DNA of 64,000 bases from G963677085 sp963677085. GTDB taxonomy: Bacteria; Planctomycetota; Planctomycetia; Pirellulales; Thermoguttaceae. A model generated the notes under the pieces. The model worked only from the letters and a program-made list of their open reading frames with translations, had not been told where the DNA came from and searched no databases. The position numbers and the translations under genes were made by a program. Of the stretch, positions 29,050 through 37,817 are shown piece by piece. The DNA lies in assembly GCA_963677085.2 (NCBI GenBank), contig CAXXFH010000003.1, forward strand, positions 434,001 through 498,000, read 5' to 3'. Position 1 is the first letter of the stretch. Every line of letters begins with the position of its first letter.

Positions 29050-29379
29050 GCACGTCTGGCCACGAGGCGCCACACGACGGCCCGTGTTGCGAAGGCGAGG
29101 CACGCCGACCAGGGTTGGCCGCTCTTCAAAAGCGACGCGGCGCTGGGCGCGTGTCAAACGGTGGTCCGATCGTGCTATTCAGAAGAAATGGCTTCGAACC
29201 TATCGGCTGAACCCTGAAACGAATTCCTTCGAACCATTCAAACGTTTCGAGTGGGATACGATTCGACGTCACCCTTCGTTTTGGGGCCAACTGTAAGGAT
29301 TGTACCAAGGTGAAGTGGCTCATGCACCCGCTGTTGGTTCTGATTGCCAACGCGACCGAACCGAAATTGGCGAAGCATA

Positions 29380-29550
29380 TGGAACACATTATTGTACTTT
29401 CACGGTTCCCGGCCGCATCTATCGCTAGAGCGTAACTCGCGGACGCCTCGTGACGTCGAGTCACCTTCGCTGGGCGAAGTCGTCTCCATTTCTCAGGTCG
29501 GCGGATTGCATTTCATGCGACATAGAGCCAGACGGGTGGCTCATTCGTTC
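29380..29550 (+). pseudogene. Integrase-core transposase remnant
   Basis: The frame encodes 'YFHGSRPHLSLERNSRTPRD', then EVVSISQVGGLHFMRHRARRVA, the C-terminal end of an rve-type (IS481/ISL-like) transposase. It normally reads 'H..PHLSL..D.P..R' and ends in a VGGLHHRY-type motif. No upstream catalytic part is recognisable; 29050-29380 holds no gene I can support. Confidence 0.6.
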
Positions 29551-29579
29551 GACGGAGTATTGGGCGTGACAGGATTCAT

Positions 29580-30758
29580 CTACTGGCAACGAACATTGAC
29601 CCGGTACTGTGATGGCGTCATGCCTAGCCGTTGGCGGAACATCCAGGCTAGGTAGCTGGCTGTGCCGAAACCGGAGGCTGTCGCCACTTCCGCCGTTCTC
29701 ATGTCGGTTTCTGCCAAGAGACGTTTCGCCCGTTCCAGTTGGACGCGTTCGATCTCTTCGTGGATCGAACGGCCCACTGCGCGTTTGAAACGGATTTCTA
29801 AAGCCCGACGGGAGATATCCAATTCGAGCGATCGAACGACATCACTTACCTGGATCGGTTGCCCAGAATAGTCTCGGATGAATTGCAGAGCGAAGGCGAC
29901 CTCTCGGTCGTCGAGCGCTATGACGTCTGTCGACCGCCGCACAACCACGCGTAGTGGCTCAACGAGGATTCTCTCTGGCTTCTTGCGACGCGACGTCATG
30001 AGCTTATGCAGAAGCTTAGCCGCCTGATAGCCGCCACGTTCGGCGTTGAGGACGACGCTCGACAGCGGCGGGTCCGACAGTTCGCAGAGCAACTCGTCGT
30101 TGTCGACACCGACCACCGCGATTTCCTCGGGCACCGCCACCCCGGCTTTACGACAAGCTTCGAGAACTTCGCGGCCGCGGTCGTCGTTGCAGGCCATCAG
30201 GCCGATGGGTTTCGGGAGCGTGTGAAGCCAATCGGCCAAGAGTGACTGCTCGCGTCCCCACTGACGATCGCATTTCCGACGTGGCTGTCTGTAAACCCGC
30301 GGGTTATACCCTTCGGCTTCAATGCGACGACAGAATCCTTCTTGACGACGGTCCGACCAGACGCGATCCGGAACGCCGACGAAAGCGTAATGTCGGAATC
30401 CGCGTTCGAGTAAATGCTTGGCAGCCATCCGCGCAGCACTTTCGGAGTCGGATGCGATCTCGCTGTACTGCGACAACGGATGGTCCGACGCCCTTTGGCC
30501 TTCGGTAAGATCGGCCACCACCGCAGGCAGGCCACTAGCCACGATCGCTCGCGCCACAGCGGGGGTTTCAACCCGGGCGATAATGCCAGTTCCTCCCCAC
30601 TGTTTCATTTCGGGCACAGCCTGTTCGAAGTCACCCGGCGTGACATAAAACGCCCAAGGACCGTGCAACCGGGCATAGCGAACAATGCCCTGCAACATCT
30701 CGCGGCCGTAACCTCGCGCGGTCTCGATTAACAACGCAACCTTGAATGTCTTTGGCAT
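29580..30758 (-). CDS. XylR-type regulator: sugar-binding domain plus AraC HTH
   Basis: 392 residues from ATG 30758 (AAGG eight bases upstream); the frame extends to 30857. Residues 1-280 form a LacI/GalR-like periplasmic-binding fold: 'VALLIETARGYGREMLQGIVRYARLHGPW', 'GVPDRVWSDRRQEGF', 'VGVDNDELLCELSDPPLSSV'. There is no LacI helix-turn-helix in front. Residues 290-390 are an AraC/XylS domain with two helix-turn-helix units ('DISRRALEIRFKRAVGRS', then AEVATASGFGTASYLAWMFRQRLGMTPSQYR). This arrangement is that of XylR-like activators in Bacteroidetes and planctomycetes. It is divergent from the arabinose genes, so L-arabinose or an arabinoside is the likely ligand. Confidence 0.9.
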   Translation of the reverse strand: MPKTFKVALLIETARGYGREMLQGIVRYARLHGPWAFYVTPGDFEQAVPEMKQWGGTGIIARVETPAVARAIVASGLPAVVADLTEGQRASDHPLSQYSEIASDSESAARMAAKHLLERGFRHYAFVGVPDRVWSDRRQEGFCRRIEAEGYNPRVYRQPRRKCDRQWGREQSLLADWLHTLPKPIGLMACNDDRGREVLEACRKAGVAVPEEIAVVGVDNDELLCELSDPPLSSVVLNAERGGYQAAKLLHKLMTSRRKKPERILVEPLRVVVRRSTDVIALDDREVAFALQFIRDYSGQPIQVSDVVRSLELDISRRALEIRFKRAVGRSIHEEIERVQLERAKRLLAETDMRTAEVATASGFGTASYLAWMFRQRLGMTPSQYRVNVRCQ

Positions 30759-30844
30759 GGCAGTACCTTGGTTTTGCATAAGCCAATTATAGCTGAGATT
30801 CGCCCAACAAAGAAACATTGTTGTTAAGCGCAGCAACCACCGAC

Positions 30845-30856
30845 GCAAATTCGACA
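30845..30856 (+). promoter_or_regulatory. Single operator-like site upstream of the regulator
   Basis: GCAAATTCGACA matches the motif GCAAANTCGACA that occurs as spaced pairs upstream of the GH51 and ribulokinase genes. It is 87 bases upstream of the regulator start. No second site is found 21 bp to either side. It may serve autoregulation. Confidence 0.5.
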
Positions 30857-30983
30857 AAAGTTCGGTGCTGTACTGCCAACGCTGCCGGTTTCCTCGGTGG
30901 CTACGGCGCGGGCATTCCGTATTTGTCAGTGGTATCGCGCTAGGTTATTTCGGCTTTTCAGCCGCCTAAAAGTGTCCCACGAC

Positions 30984-31016
30984 GCAAACTCGACATCACT
31001 TTGCGCAAAGTCGACA
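30984..31016 (+). promoter_or_regulatory. Paired direct repeats, probable AraC-type operator
   Basis: GCAAACTCGACA (30984-30995) and GCAAAGTCGACA (31005-31016) are direct repeats whose starts are exactly 21 bp apart, two helical turns. This is the geometry of AraC-family half-sites. The second site ends 10 bp before a TTGACA box, the position for an activator. Confidence 0.7.
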
Positions 31017-31026
31017 CTGGAAATCA

Positions 31027-31055
31027 TTGACAGCCATTGTAGCGTGTAGCAGAAT
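31027..31055 (+). promoter_or_regulatory. Candidate promoter of the GH51 gene
   Basis: TTGACA (31027-31032) and CAGAAT (31050-31055) are separated by 17 bp, 43 bases upstream of the ATG. The weak -10 fits an activated promoter. Confidence 0.45.
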
Positions 31056-31097
31056 TGGAACGTCATCAATCTTCCCTTTGAGCAACGGTGAGTCACC

Positions 31098-33071
31098 ATG
31101 ATTCGATTTTTGTCGCTTGCGATTGTTCTATCGTTTGCCTTTGTTGGCGCGGATAAGGCCGCAGCACAGACGGCCAATCTGACGGTCGATACGGCCGCGT
31201 CCGGCCGGCCGGTCAGCCAACGGCTTTGGGGGTTGTTCTTCGAAGACATTAACCACGCGGCCGATGGTGGGCTGTATGCGGAAATGGTGCGCAACCGTTC
31301 GTTCGAGGACCACGTTATCGCTCCACGTTGCGTGTTGCAAAATGGCAAAGTTATCAGTCCCACGGGGTGGGAAATCTCCGTAGGCGACTGCCTGCAGCCA
31401 CACGTGGGCTGGACGCCCTTGCAGGAAAACGGCGACACGGTCAGCTTTACCGTCGTAAACGAAACGCCACTGAACTCGATGGCCCCGCACAGCGGCAAAC
31501 TCCAGGTGGAGAAAATTGCCGAAGGACGTGCCGGAATTGCCAACGGCGGCTATTGGGGAATGGCTGTCGAAGAAAATGCCCAGTACCGGCTCAAGTTGTT
31601 CGTGCGTGCCGAAGATTTTCAAGGCACACTTACGGTCAGCCTTGAGGGGCCTAACGGCGAGAAGTACGCTACGGCCGCTCTGCCGAAACCGGGCACCAAG
31701 TGGCAACCGTGGGAGACGGTTCTCAAGAGTGAAACGACATCACGCGACGCACGGCTGGTGTTGTCCGTCGACGGCCCCGGAACGTTGTGGCTTGACCATG
31801 TGTCGCTGCTGCCGAAAGCGACTTGGCGGAAGCAGCCCGGCGTGTTGCGGCCCGACTTGCCCGAAATGCTCGCCGACTTACGGCCTGGATTTCTGCGTTT
31901 TCCCGGCGGTTGCATCGTCGAGGGGTTTTCGGTGGAGTCGGCGTGGCGTTGGAAAGAGACCATTGGACCGGTCGAACAGCGTCCAGGGCGGCACAACGTC
32001 TGGGGATATCGTGCGACCGATGGTTTGGGCTATCACGAGTACTTGGAGTTGTCGGAACAACTCAAGACCGAGCCGATGTTTATTATCAACTGCGGTATAA
32101 GTTGCCAATTTCGCAAGGAAGAATATGTGCCGATGGATGAGTTGGGGCCCTGGATCCAGGACGCACTAGACGCTATCGAGTATGCCAACGGCCCGGTTGA
32201 TAGCGAGTGGGGTGCCAAGCGAGCAGCCAATGGTCACCCTAAACCCTTCGGCCTGAAATTACTCGGCGTTGGCAACGAAAACTTTGGGCCCGGCTACGCT
32301 GAACGGTACGCGGCGTTCTACAAGGCCATCAAACAACGCTATCCCGAGATGGAGTTGATCGCCAGCGATGCGGTACCCAATGCCCCGATTGATATCATCG
32401 ACCACCACTATTACAAAACGCCCGACTGGTTTGCTTCGCACGCCCACCAGTATGATAACGCAGACCGCAACGGTCCCAAGATTTTCGTGGGCGAATATGC
32501 CGCAAACGTTGATGCGGGCAAGGGAAATCTCCTCGCGGCGCTGGGCGAAGCCGCGTTCATGATTGGCCTGGAGCGCAATGCCGATATCGTCACAATGGCG
32601 GCCTATGCCCCGCTGTTCGTTAACGTAAACGACCGCCGCTGGCACGTAGATCTAATCAATTTCGACAACACCCGAGCCTTTGGTACGCCGTCGTACTATG
32701 TGCAGAAACTCTTCGCCCATAATCGTCCCGACCGTATCGCGCCGGTGACCATCGAGGGTCTGCCGTTGCCGTCGAAGACGCTCACCGCTGGTGCGGGCTT
32801 CGTCGAAGAGACGCAAGAGTGGATCGTGAAAATCGTCAATTACAGCCCCGAACCGCAAGTAACTCAAATCGCATTGAAAGGGACAGCCTCGCGGCCATGG
32901 ACTGGCACACGCACCGTATTGACGTCCGGCTCGACGACCGACGAAAACTCACTCGACGAACCACGGAAGGTCGTGCCAACAACCGGCGAGTTCGGGCCGG
33001 TTGATTCTCAGTTTGAACTGACGTCGCCCCCGTGGTCGTTCACGATGCTGAGACTGCGGCAACAACCGTAG
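31098..33071 (+). CDS. Secreted GH51 alpha-L-arabinofuranosidase
   Basis: 657 residues with a signal peptide ending KAAAQT. Residues 30-70 show the GH51 start 'RPVSQRLWGLFFEDINHAADGGLYAEMVRNRSFE', followed by a carbohydrate-binding-like insert (130-240: 'RAGIANGGYWGMAV...LWLDHVSLLP'). The catalytic TIM barrel comes after: 'RPGFLRFPGGCIVEG', LLGVGNENFG with the acid/base Glu, and IFVGEYAAN with the nucleophile Glu. A C-terminal beta domain closes the protein. It releases L-arabinofuranose from arabinan or arabinoxylan outside the cytoplasm and feeds the pathway genes downstream. A strong terminator follows. Confidence 0.95.
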   Translation: MIRFLSLAIVLSFAFVGADKAAAQTANLTVDTAASGRPVSQRLWGLFFEDINHAADGGLYAEMVRNRSFEDHVIAPRCVLQNGKVISPTGWEISVGDCLQPHVGWTPLQENGDTVSFTVVNETPLNSMAPHSGKLQVEKIAEGRAGIANGGYWGMAVEENAQYRLKLFVRAEDFQGTLTVSLEGPNGEKYATAALPKPGTKWQPWETVLKSETTSRDARLVLSVDGPGTLWLDHVSLLPKATWRKQPGVLRPDLPEMLADLRPGFLRFPGGCIVEGFSVESAWRWKETIGPVEQRPGRHNVWGYRATDGLGYHEYLELSEQLKTEPMFIINCGISCQFRKEEYVPMDELGPWIQDALDAIEYANGPVDSEWGAKRAANGHPKPFGLKLLGVGNENFGPGYAERYAAFYKAIKQRYPEMELIASDAVPNAPIDIIDHHYYKTPDWFASHAHQYDNADRNGPKIFVGEYAANVDAGKGNLLAALGEAAFMIGLERNADIVTMAAYAPLFVNVNDRRWHVDLINFDNTRAFGTPSYYVQKLFAHNRPDRIAPVTIEGLPLPSKTLTAGAGFVEETQEWIVKIVNYSPEPQVTQIALKGTASRPWTGTRTVLTSGSTTDENSLDEPRKVVPTTGEFGPVDSQFELTSPPWSFTMLRLRQQP

Positions 33072-33088
33072 AGCTTCTCCTATTCGCA

Positions 33089-33133
33089 CGGCAAGGCCCC
33101 GCACACGACAGTGCGGAGCCTTGCCGTTTTTTT
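33089..33133 (+). terminator. Rho-independent terminator after GH51
   Basis: CGGCAAGGCCCCGCAC (33089-33104) pairs with GTGCGGAGCCTTGCCG (33111-33126), one mismatch, six-base loop, then seven Ts. It separates the GH51 transcript from the ribulokinase unit, which has its own operator. Confidence 0.92.
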
Positions 33134-33144
33134 GTGGCCTTATT

Positions 33145-33220
33145 GACGGCCGCATAGCCAATGCGCGGAAGGCGACGAGCGGGAGCCTGGATTTTCGGGC
33201 TTTCGGTTTGCTGGAACGAA
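33145..33220 (+). repeat. Structured dispersed repeat, copy 1
   Basis: Contains the shared core GCGGAAGGCGAC...GGGAGCCTGGATTT...TTTCGGTTTGCTGG. An inner hairpin (GCCTGGA with a partner) sits inside an outer CGGAAGGC/GGCTTTC.G pairing. Other copies are at 37633, 41728 and 42180. Confidence 0.65.
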
Positions 33221-33317
33221 CATCCTCAATGCAGTTATCAATAATCCACGGTCACGCACGGTAGTGACCGTGGATTTGTTCTTGGGCGAACTCTCAACCG
33301 CGGCATGGCAAAGAGCA

Positions 33318-33353
33318 TTGCGCAAACTCGACACAAGGTTGCGCAAAACTTGC
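33318..33353 (+). promoter_or_regulatory. Paired direct repeats upstream of ribulokinase
   Basis: TTGCGCAAA at 33318-33326 and again at 33339-33347, 21 bp apart. The first is a full GCAAACTCGACA site; the second continues as GCAAAACTTGC and is degenerate. Same spacing as the pair before the GH51 gene, so the same regulator is implied. The ATG is 80 bases downstream. Confidence 0.65.
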
Positions 33354-33430
33354 TTGTTGTGAGACTCTACGACAAATACCATGACAAGCAACAAGAACCT
33401 AATTGCCCGTCGCTTAAGGAATCAACTTCT

Positions 33431-35134
33431 ATGTGCTCAGCCCGCGCCCCTTCACGTCAATTTGCCATCGGCGTAGACTATGGCACGAACAGCGTTCGGG
33501 CGCTGGTGGTCGACGTGGCGGACGGACGGGAAGTGGCCTCGTGTGTTTTTGACTACCCCAGCGGCGAAGCTGGAATACTTCTGGACGCGAAAGATCCCCA
33601 TCTTGCTCGACAGAATCCGGCCGATTACATCGAGGGATTTTTTCAGTCGGTCGGTGGTGCGGTTGCTAGGGCAATATCATCACCCGACTTTCACCCAGAA
33701 GACGTCGTCGGCATTGGCATCGACACCACCGGCTCGACGCCCATTCCGGTCGATTCGCGAGGAATGCCGCTAGCGCTGAATCGAAGGTTCACGAAAAACC
33801 TTTCCGCACACGCCTGGCTCTGGAAAGATCATACCAGCCATGCAGAAGCCGCGGAGATTACCGATCGGGCGCGACGTAGCCGCGTCGATTATCTGGCCAA
33901 ATGCGGTGGCACCTACAGCAGTGAGTGGTACTGGGCAAAGATCTTGCACTGCAAACGGTCGGCTCCCAGGATCTTTGAAGCCGCTTATGCCTGGGTCGAG
34001 CTGGCCGACTTCATTCCCGCTTTCGTCACGGGAAACCTTCACCCCGACACCATGACGCGAGGTATCTGTGCCGCCGGCCACAAGGCCATGTATCACCCAC
34101 AGTGGGGCGGATTGCCAAGCAAACGTTTCCTGGCGGGACTAGACCGCGACTTCGTAAAAATCCGGGACCATTTCGCCACGCATACGTTGACCGCCGACAA
34201 AAAGGTCGGTGGTTTGACCGCCGCGGTGGCCGACAAAGTCGGGCTGAAGCCGGGGGTAGCCGTAGCAACCGGTGCCTTCGACGCCCACATGGGGGCGGTC
34301 GGCGCGGGTATCAAGCCGGGTACCCTGGTGAAGATCATCGGCACGAGCACGTGCGACATGATGGTTGCCCCGATCGACGACTCGTTGGCCGATATTCCCG
34401 GCCTCTGCGGCATCGTGCCCGGCTCGGTATTGCCCGACATGTACGGTCTCGAAGCCGGTCAATCGGCCGTGGGTGATATCTTCAACTGGTTTGTGAAGCA
34501 GCTAACGCCCGAGAAATACGCGGTGCGTGGCGACCCTCATGTGAACCTTACCAAAGACGCCGAGCGGCTGCTGCCCGGCGAAAGCGGCCTGTTGGCGCTC
34601 GACTGGAACAACGGCAACCGCACCGTACTGGTCGATCCATTGCTCAGTGGGCTGGTCATCGGCCAAACGTTGCATACCACGGCGCCGGAGATCTACCGGG
34701 CGCTGATCGAAGCGACGGCCTTTGGCGCATTGACCATTATCAACCGCTTCGAAGAGTACGGCGTGACGGTCAAAGAAGTGGTCAACTGCGGAGGCATTGC
34801 CGAGAAAAATCCGTTCGTAATGCAGATCTACGCCGATGTCTGCAACCGTCCGATGAAGCTTAGCGCCTCGTCGCAGACGTGTGCGTTGGGAGCCGCCATT
34901 TTCGGTGCTGTCGCCGGCGGAGCATATAAAAGGGTTCAACAGGCACAGCGGAAGATGACGGGCACGAAGTCCACGGTGTATCGCCCGCGGAAAGCGGCCG
35001 CCGGCACTTACGCAGAGCTCTATCGTTTGTATCGCATGCTGCACGACGCCCTCGGCACAACCGGCAACGGCCATGCGCTTCACACGGTGATGAAAGACTT
35101 AATCGCGATCAGAGACCACGCGAGGAGAAACTGA
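33431..35134 (+). CDS. araB: Ribulokinase
   Basis: 567 residues, the usual length for AraB. FGGY-kinase features in order: 'FAIGVDYGTNSVRALVVDVADG' at the N-terminus (phosphate 1 loop), IGIDTTGSTPIPVD, the sugar-binding region 'SAHAWLWKDHTSHAEAAEI', YSSEWYWAKILH, GAFDAHMGAVGAG, LVKIIGTSTCDMM, then VNCGGIAEKNPFVMQIYADV and the C-terminal adenosine-binding helix with GAAIFGAVA. It phosphorylates L-ribulose to L-ribulose 5-phosphate. ATG 33431 with AAGGA ten bases upstream is preferred over the open frame back to 33305. Stop and next start are four bases apart. Confidence 0.95.
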   Translation: MCSARAPSRQFAIGVDYGTNSVRALVVDVADGREVASCVFDYPSGEAGILLDAKDPHLARQNPADYIEGFFQSVGGAVARAISSPDFHPEDVVGIGIDTTGSTPIPVDSRGMPLALNRRFTKNLSAHAWLWKDHTSHAEAAEITDRARRSRVDYLAKCGGTYSSEWYWAKILHCKRSAPRIFEAAYAWVELADFIPAFVTGNLHPDTMTRGICAAGHKAMYHPQWGGLPSKRFLAGLDRDFVKIRDHFATHTLTADKKVGGLTAAVADKVGLKPGVAVATGAFDAHMGAVGAGIKPGTLVKIIGTSTCDMMVAPIDDSLADIPGLCGIVPGSVLPDMYGLEAGQSAVGDIFNWFVKQLTPEKYAVRGDPHVNLTKDAERLLPGESGLLALDWNNGNRTVLVDPLLSGLVIGQTLHTTAPEIYRALIEATAFGALTIINRFEEYGVTVKEVVNCGGIAEKNPFVMQIYADVCNRPMKLSASSQTCALGAAIFGAVAGGAYKRVQQAQRKMTGTKSTVYRPRKAAAGTYAELYRLYRMLHDALGTTGNGHALHTVMKDLIAIRDHARRN

Positions 35135-35138
35135 TCGC

Positions 35139-35828
35139 ATGTTGGAGCAACTCAAAGCGGAAGTCTGCCGAGCGAATCTCGAGTTGGTACGCCAAGGACT
35201 GGTGACGCTTACCTGGGGTAATGTCAGCGGGCTGGACGAGCACGGCGAGTTGGTCGTCATCAAACCCAGCGGCGTCCCCTACGACGCAATGGGCCCGGAG
35301 CACATGGTCGTGGTCGACCTGGAGGGGAACGTGGTGGACGGTGACTTGCAGCCTTCGTCTGACACACCGACGCACCTGGTGTTGTATCGGCATTTTCACG
35401 GCATCGGCGGCATCGCCCATACGCATAGCACGTACGCCACGATGTTTGCCCAGGCGAGGTTGGAGATTCCTTGCCTGGGCACTACCCATGCCGACCACTT
35501 CCAGGGTCCGGTGCCCGTCACCCGGGCGCTTGAACCCACAGAAGTCGACAACGCCTACGAAGCCAGCACGGGGCGTGTGATCGTCGACCGCTTCTGCAAT
35601 CTGGAGCCGCTGGCGGTGCCCGGCGTGTTGGTGGCCGGGCATGGGCCGTTTGCCTGGGGGCGGGACGCCGCCGCCTCGGTAACCAACGCCGTGGCTCTCG
35701 AAGCCGTCGCGCGAATGGCCCTCGGCACGCTGACGCTTCGCGCGGATTTCGTGCCGTTGGAAACCTACGTTTTGAAGAAACATTACGAGCGCAAGCATGG
35801 GGCGAACGCCTATTATGGTCAGCGATAA
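35139..35828 (+). CDS. araD: L-ribulose-5-phosphate 4-epimerase
   Basis: 229 residues of the class II aldolase/epimerase family, the typical AraD length. 'LVRQGLVTLTWGNVSGLD' and 'IKPSGVPYDAMGPEHMVVVDLEGNVVDG' form the phosphate-binding part. The zinc site is HTHSTYATMFAQ together with 'CLGTTHADHF' and VAGHGPFAWG. It converts L-ribulose 5-phosphate to D-xylulose 5-phosphate, the last step into the pentose phosphate pathway. It follows the kinase by four bases and precedes the isomerase by 75 bases, so the three form an operon. Confidence 0.95.
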   Translation: MLEQLKAEVCRANLELVRQGLVTLTWGNVSGLDEHGELVVIKPSGVPYDAMGPEHMVVVDLEGNVVDGDLQPSSDTPTHLVLYRHFHGIGGIAHTHSTYATMFAQARLEIPCLGTTHADHFQGPVPVTRALEPTEVDNAYEASTGRVIVDRFCNLEPLAVPGVLVAGHGPFAWGRDAAASVTNAVALEAVARMALGTLTLRADFVPLETYVLKKHYERKHGANAYYGQR

Positions 35829-35903
35829 CCAACACCCTTGTGGACCACCTTGTTCCGTTAGTCATTCACACCTCGACAAGCAACCCAAACGGATAGTTTT
35901 CCC

Positions 35904-37409
35904 ATGAACGATTCAAAACAGTGGGAGGTGTGGTTTGCCACCGGCAGCCAGCACCTCTACGGCGAGGAAGTCCTCCAGCGAGTTGCCGAGGACTCCCAGA
36001 AAATCGCCTGGCATCTGGCGACGTCGGCCGAATTGGCGGTCAACGTGGTGTTCAAGCCCGTGTTGACCACGCCTGAGGCAATCCACCGCTTGTGTGAAGA
36101 GGCCAACGCCTCGCCGAAGTGTATCGGGCTGATTACCTGGATGCATACCTTCTCGCCGGCCAAGATGTGGATCGCCGGGTTGGCCGCGCTTCGCAAGCCT
36201 TTCGTACACCTGCATACTCAGTTCAATCGCGACATTCCCTGGTCGACGATCGACATGGACTTCATGAACCTGAACCAGTCGGCGCATGGGGGACGCGAGT
36301 TTGGGTTCATTGCCACGCGGATGCGGCTGGCGCGAAAAGTGGTAGTCGGTCACTGGCAAGACGAGGAAGTCGTGGCCCGGCTTGACGCCTGGGTCCGAGC
36401 CGCCGCCGCCTGGCACGATTTGCAGGGCGCGAAGTTCGCTCGATTCGGCGACAACATGCGCGACGTGGCCGTCACCGAAGGCGACAAGGTCGAGGCACAA
36501 CTTCGCTTCGGTTACTCGGTCAACGGTTACGGGTTGGGCGAGTTGTCCGAATGCGTTCACGCCGTGAGCGATGCCGAAGTAGACCGGCTCGTCGCCGAGT
36601 ATGACGACACCTACCGCGTTGCCGAGACGCTCGTGCCCGGCGGTGCCCAGCGTGAATCGTTGCGACAGTCCGCGCGGATCGAACTTGGCCTTCGCACGTT
36701 TCTCAGGCGGGGCGATTTCAAGGGATTTACCACGACTTTCGAGGATCTCAACGGACTGAGCCAGCTTCCCGGCTTGGCTGTCCAACGGCTCATGGCCGAG
36801 GGCTACGGTTTCGGCGCGGAGGGCGACTGGAAAACGGCCGCAATGGTTCGGGCCATGAAGGTGATGTCTGCCGGATTGCCCGGGGGTACGTCCTTCATGG
36901 AAGACTACACGTACCACCTTGACCCCGGCGGCATGAAGGTGCTCGGGGCCCACATGCTCGAGATCTGCGCGACGGTGGCGAGCAGTCGTCCCTCGTTGGA
37001 GATCCATCCTTTGTCGATCGGGGGCAAGGCCGCTCCCTGCCGCTTGGTGTTTGATGTTCCCGCTGGGCCCGCTATCAATGCAGCCGTGCTAGATCTTGGC
37101 AATCGGTTCCGCATGTTGGTCAACGAGGTGGACGTCGTGCCGCCGGACGAGCCGTTACCCCATCTGCCGGTCGCCCGCGCCGTATGGCTTCCCCGCCCGA
37201 ATCTGAAAACGGCGGCAGCCGCCTGGATCCATGCCGGTGGTCCTCATCATACCAGCTTCAGTCAAGCCGTCACCGCCGAACATCTCGAAGATTTCGCCGA
37301 CATGGCCGGTCTCGAATTCCTGCGGATTGACACCGACACGCAGCTTTCCCAGTTCAAGAAAGAACTCCGCTGGAACGAAATATACTACCACCTAGCCAGA
37401 GGACTATAG
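35904..37409 (+). CDS. araA: L-arabinose isomerase
   Basis: 501 residues, full length. Landmarks: 'VWFATGSQHLYGEEVLQRV' at the N-terminus, the substrate/metal region FMNLNQSAHGGREFGFI, MRDVAVTEGDKVEAQ, then 'AEGYGFGAEGDWKTAAMVRAM' with a catalytic Glu, 'GTSFMEDYTYH' with another Glu and a His ligand, and AGGPHHTSFSQAV with the second catalytic His. It converts L-arabinose to L-ribulose with a divalent metal. The start at 35904 lacks a strong ribosome-binding site, so translation may depend on the upstream genes. Confidence 0.96.
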   Translation: MNDSKQWEVWFATGSQHLYGEEVLQRVAEDSQKIAWHLATSAELAVNVVFKPVLTTPEAIHRLCEEANASPKCIGLITWMHTFSPAKMWIAGLAALRKPFVHLHTQFNRDIPWSTIDMDFMNLNQSAHGGREFGFIATRMRLARKVVVGHWQDEEVVARLDAWVRAAAAWHDLQGAKFARFGDNMRDVAVTEGDKVEAQLRFGYSVNGYGLGELSECVHAVSDAEVDRLVAEYDDTYRVAETLVPGGAQRESLRQSARIELGLRTFLRRGDFKGFTTTFEDLNGLSQLPGLAVQRLMAEGYGFGAEGDWKTAAMVRAMKVMSAGLPGGTSFMEDYTYHLDPGGMKVLGAHMLEICATVASSRPSLEIHPLSIGGKAAPCRLVFDVPAGPAINAAVLDLGNRFRMLVNEVDVVPPDEPLPHLPVARAVWLPRPNLKTAAAAWIHAGGPHHTSFSQAVTAEHLEDFADMAGLEFLRIDTDTQLSQFKKELRWNEIYYHLARGL

Positions 37410-37632
37410 GATCGGCCGCTCAATTAACCATGGAGTCATGGAGTTTTAGGATCGACCGATAAATTATTTGCCGGGACGTGCTTCGCACCGTCCCTCGGTT
37501 TCCGCCGTGGTAAAGGACAAGTTATTCTTCGGACCGTCCTTAGGAAACCAAACCAAAGTGGATAGTGGTCAGAACAATGATGGATGACCCCAACCTTCCT
37601 ACTTCATCCTTTATTGAGACTTGCATTAATAA
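37410..37632. other. Intergenic region between araA and the symporter
   Basis: About 400 bases separate araA from the symporter. They hold a hairpin GGGACGTGC-TTC-GCACCGTCCC (near 37473) without a T run, and then a copy of the dispersed repeat at 37633-37712. No GCAAANTCGACA site and no credible ORF were found. Confidence 0.6.
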
Positions 37633-37712
37633 TGATCGCTTCGGAAAGCCGAACGCCTGGAAATCCAGGCTCCCGTTGGTCGCCTTCCGCTCATTGGCTA
37701 TGCAGGCCTCAA
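37633..37712 (-). repeat. Structured dispersed repeat, copy 2
   Basis: The best-preserved copy, on the minus strand. Outer arm GCGGAAGGC, inner hairpin GCCTGGA-TT-TCCAGGC, return arm GGCTTTCCG, with outermost ATTGAGGCCTGCAT near 37712 partly complementary to ATGCAAGTCTCAAT near 37614. Confidence 0.7.
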
Positions 37713-37817
37713 TAGAATCCATCCTTGTTTTCGCTCCACCTTCCTCACCCGCTCCGTGGTAAGAAAAAGAACGAATCGCTGTGAACAGTTACCGACAAAC
37801 AAAGGTGAGCGCGTAGC

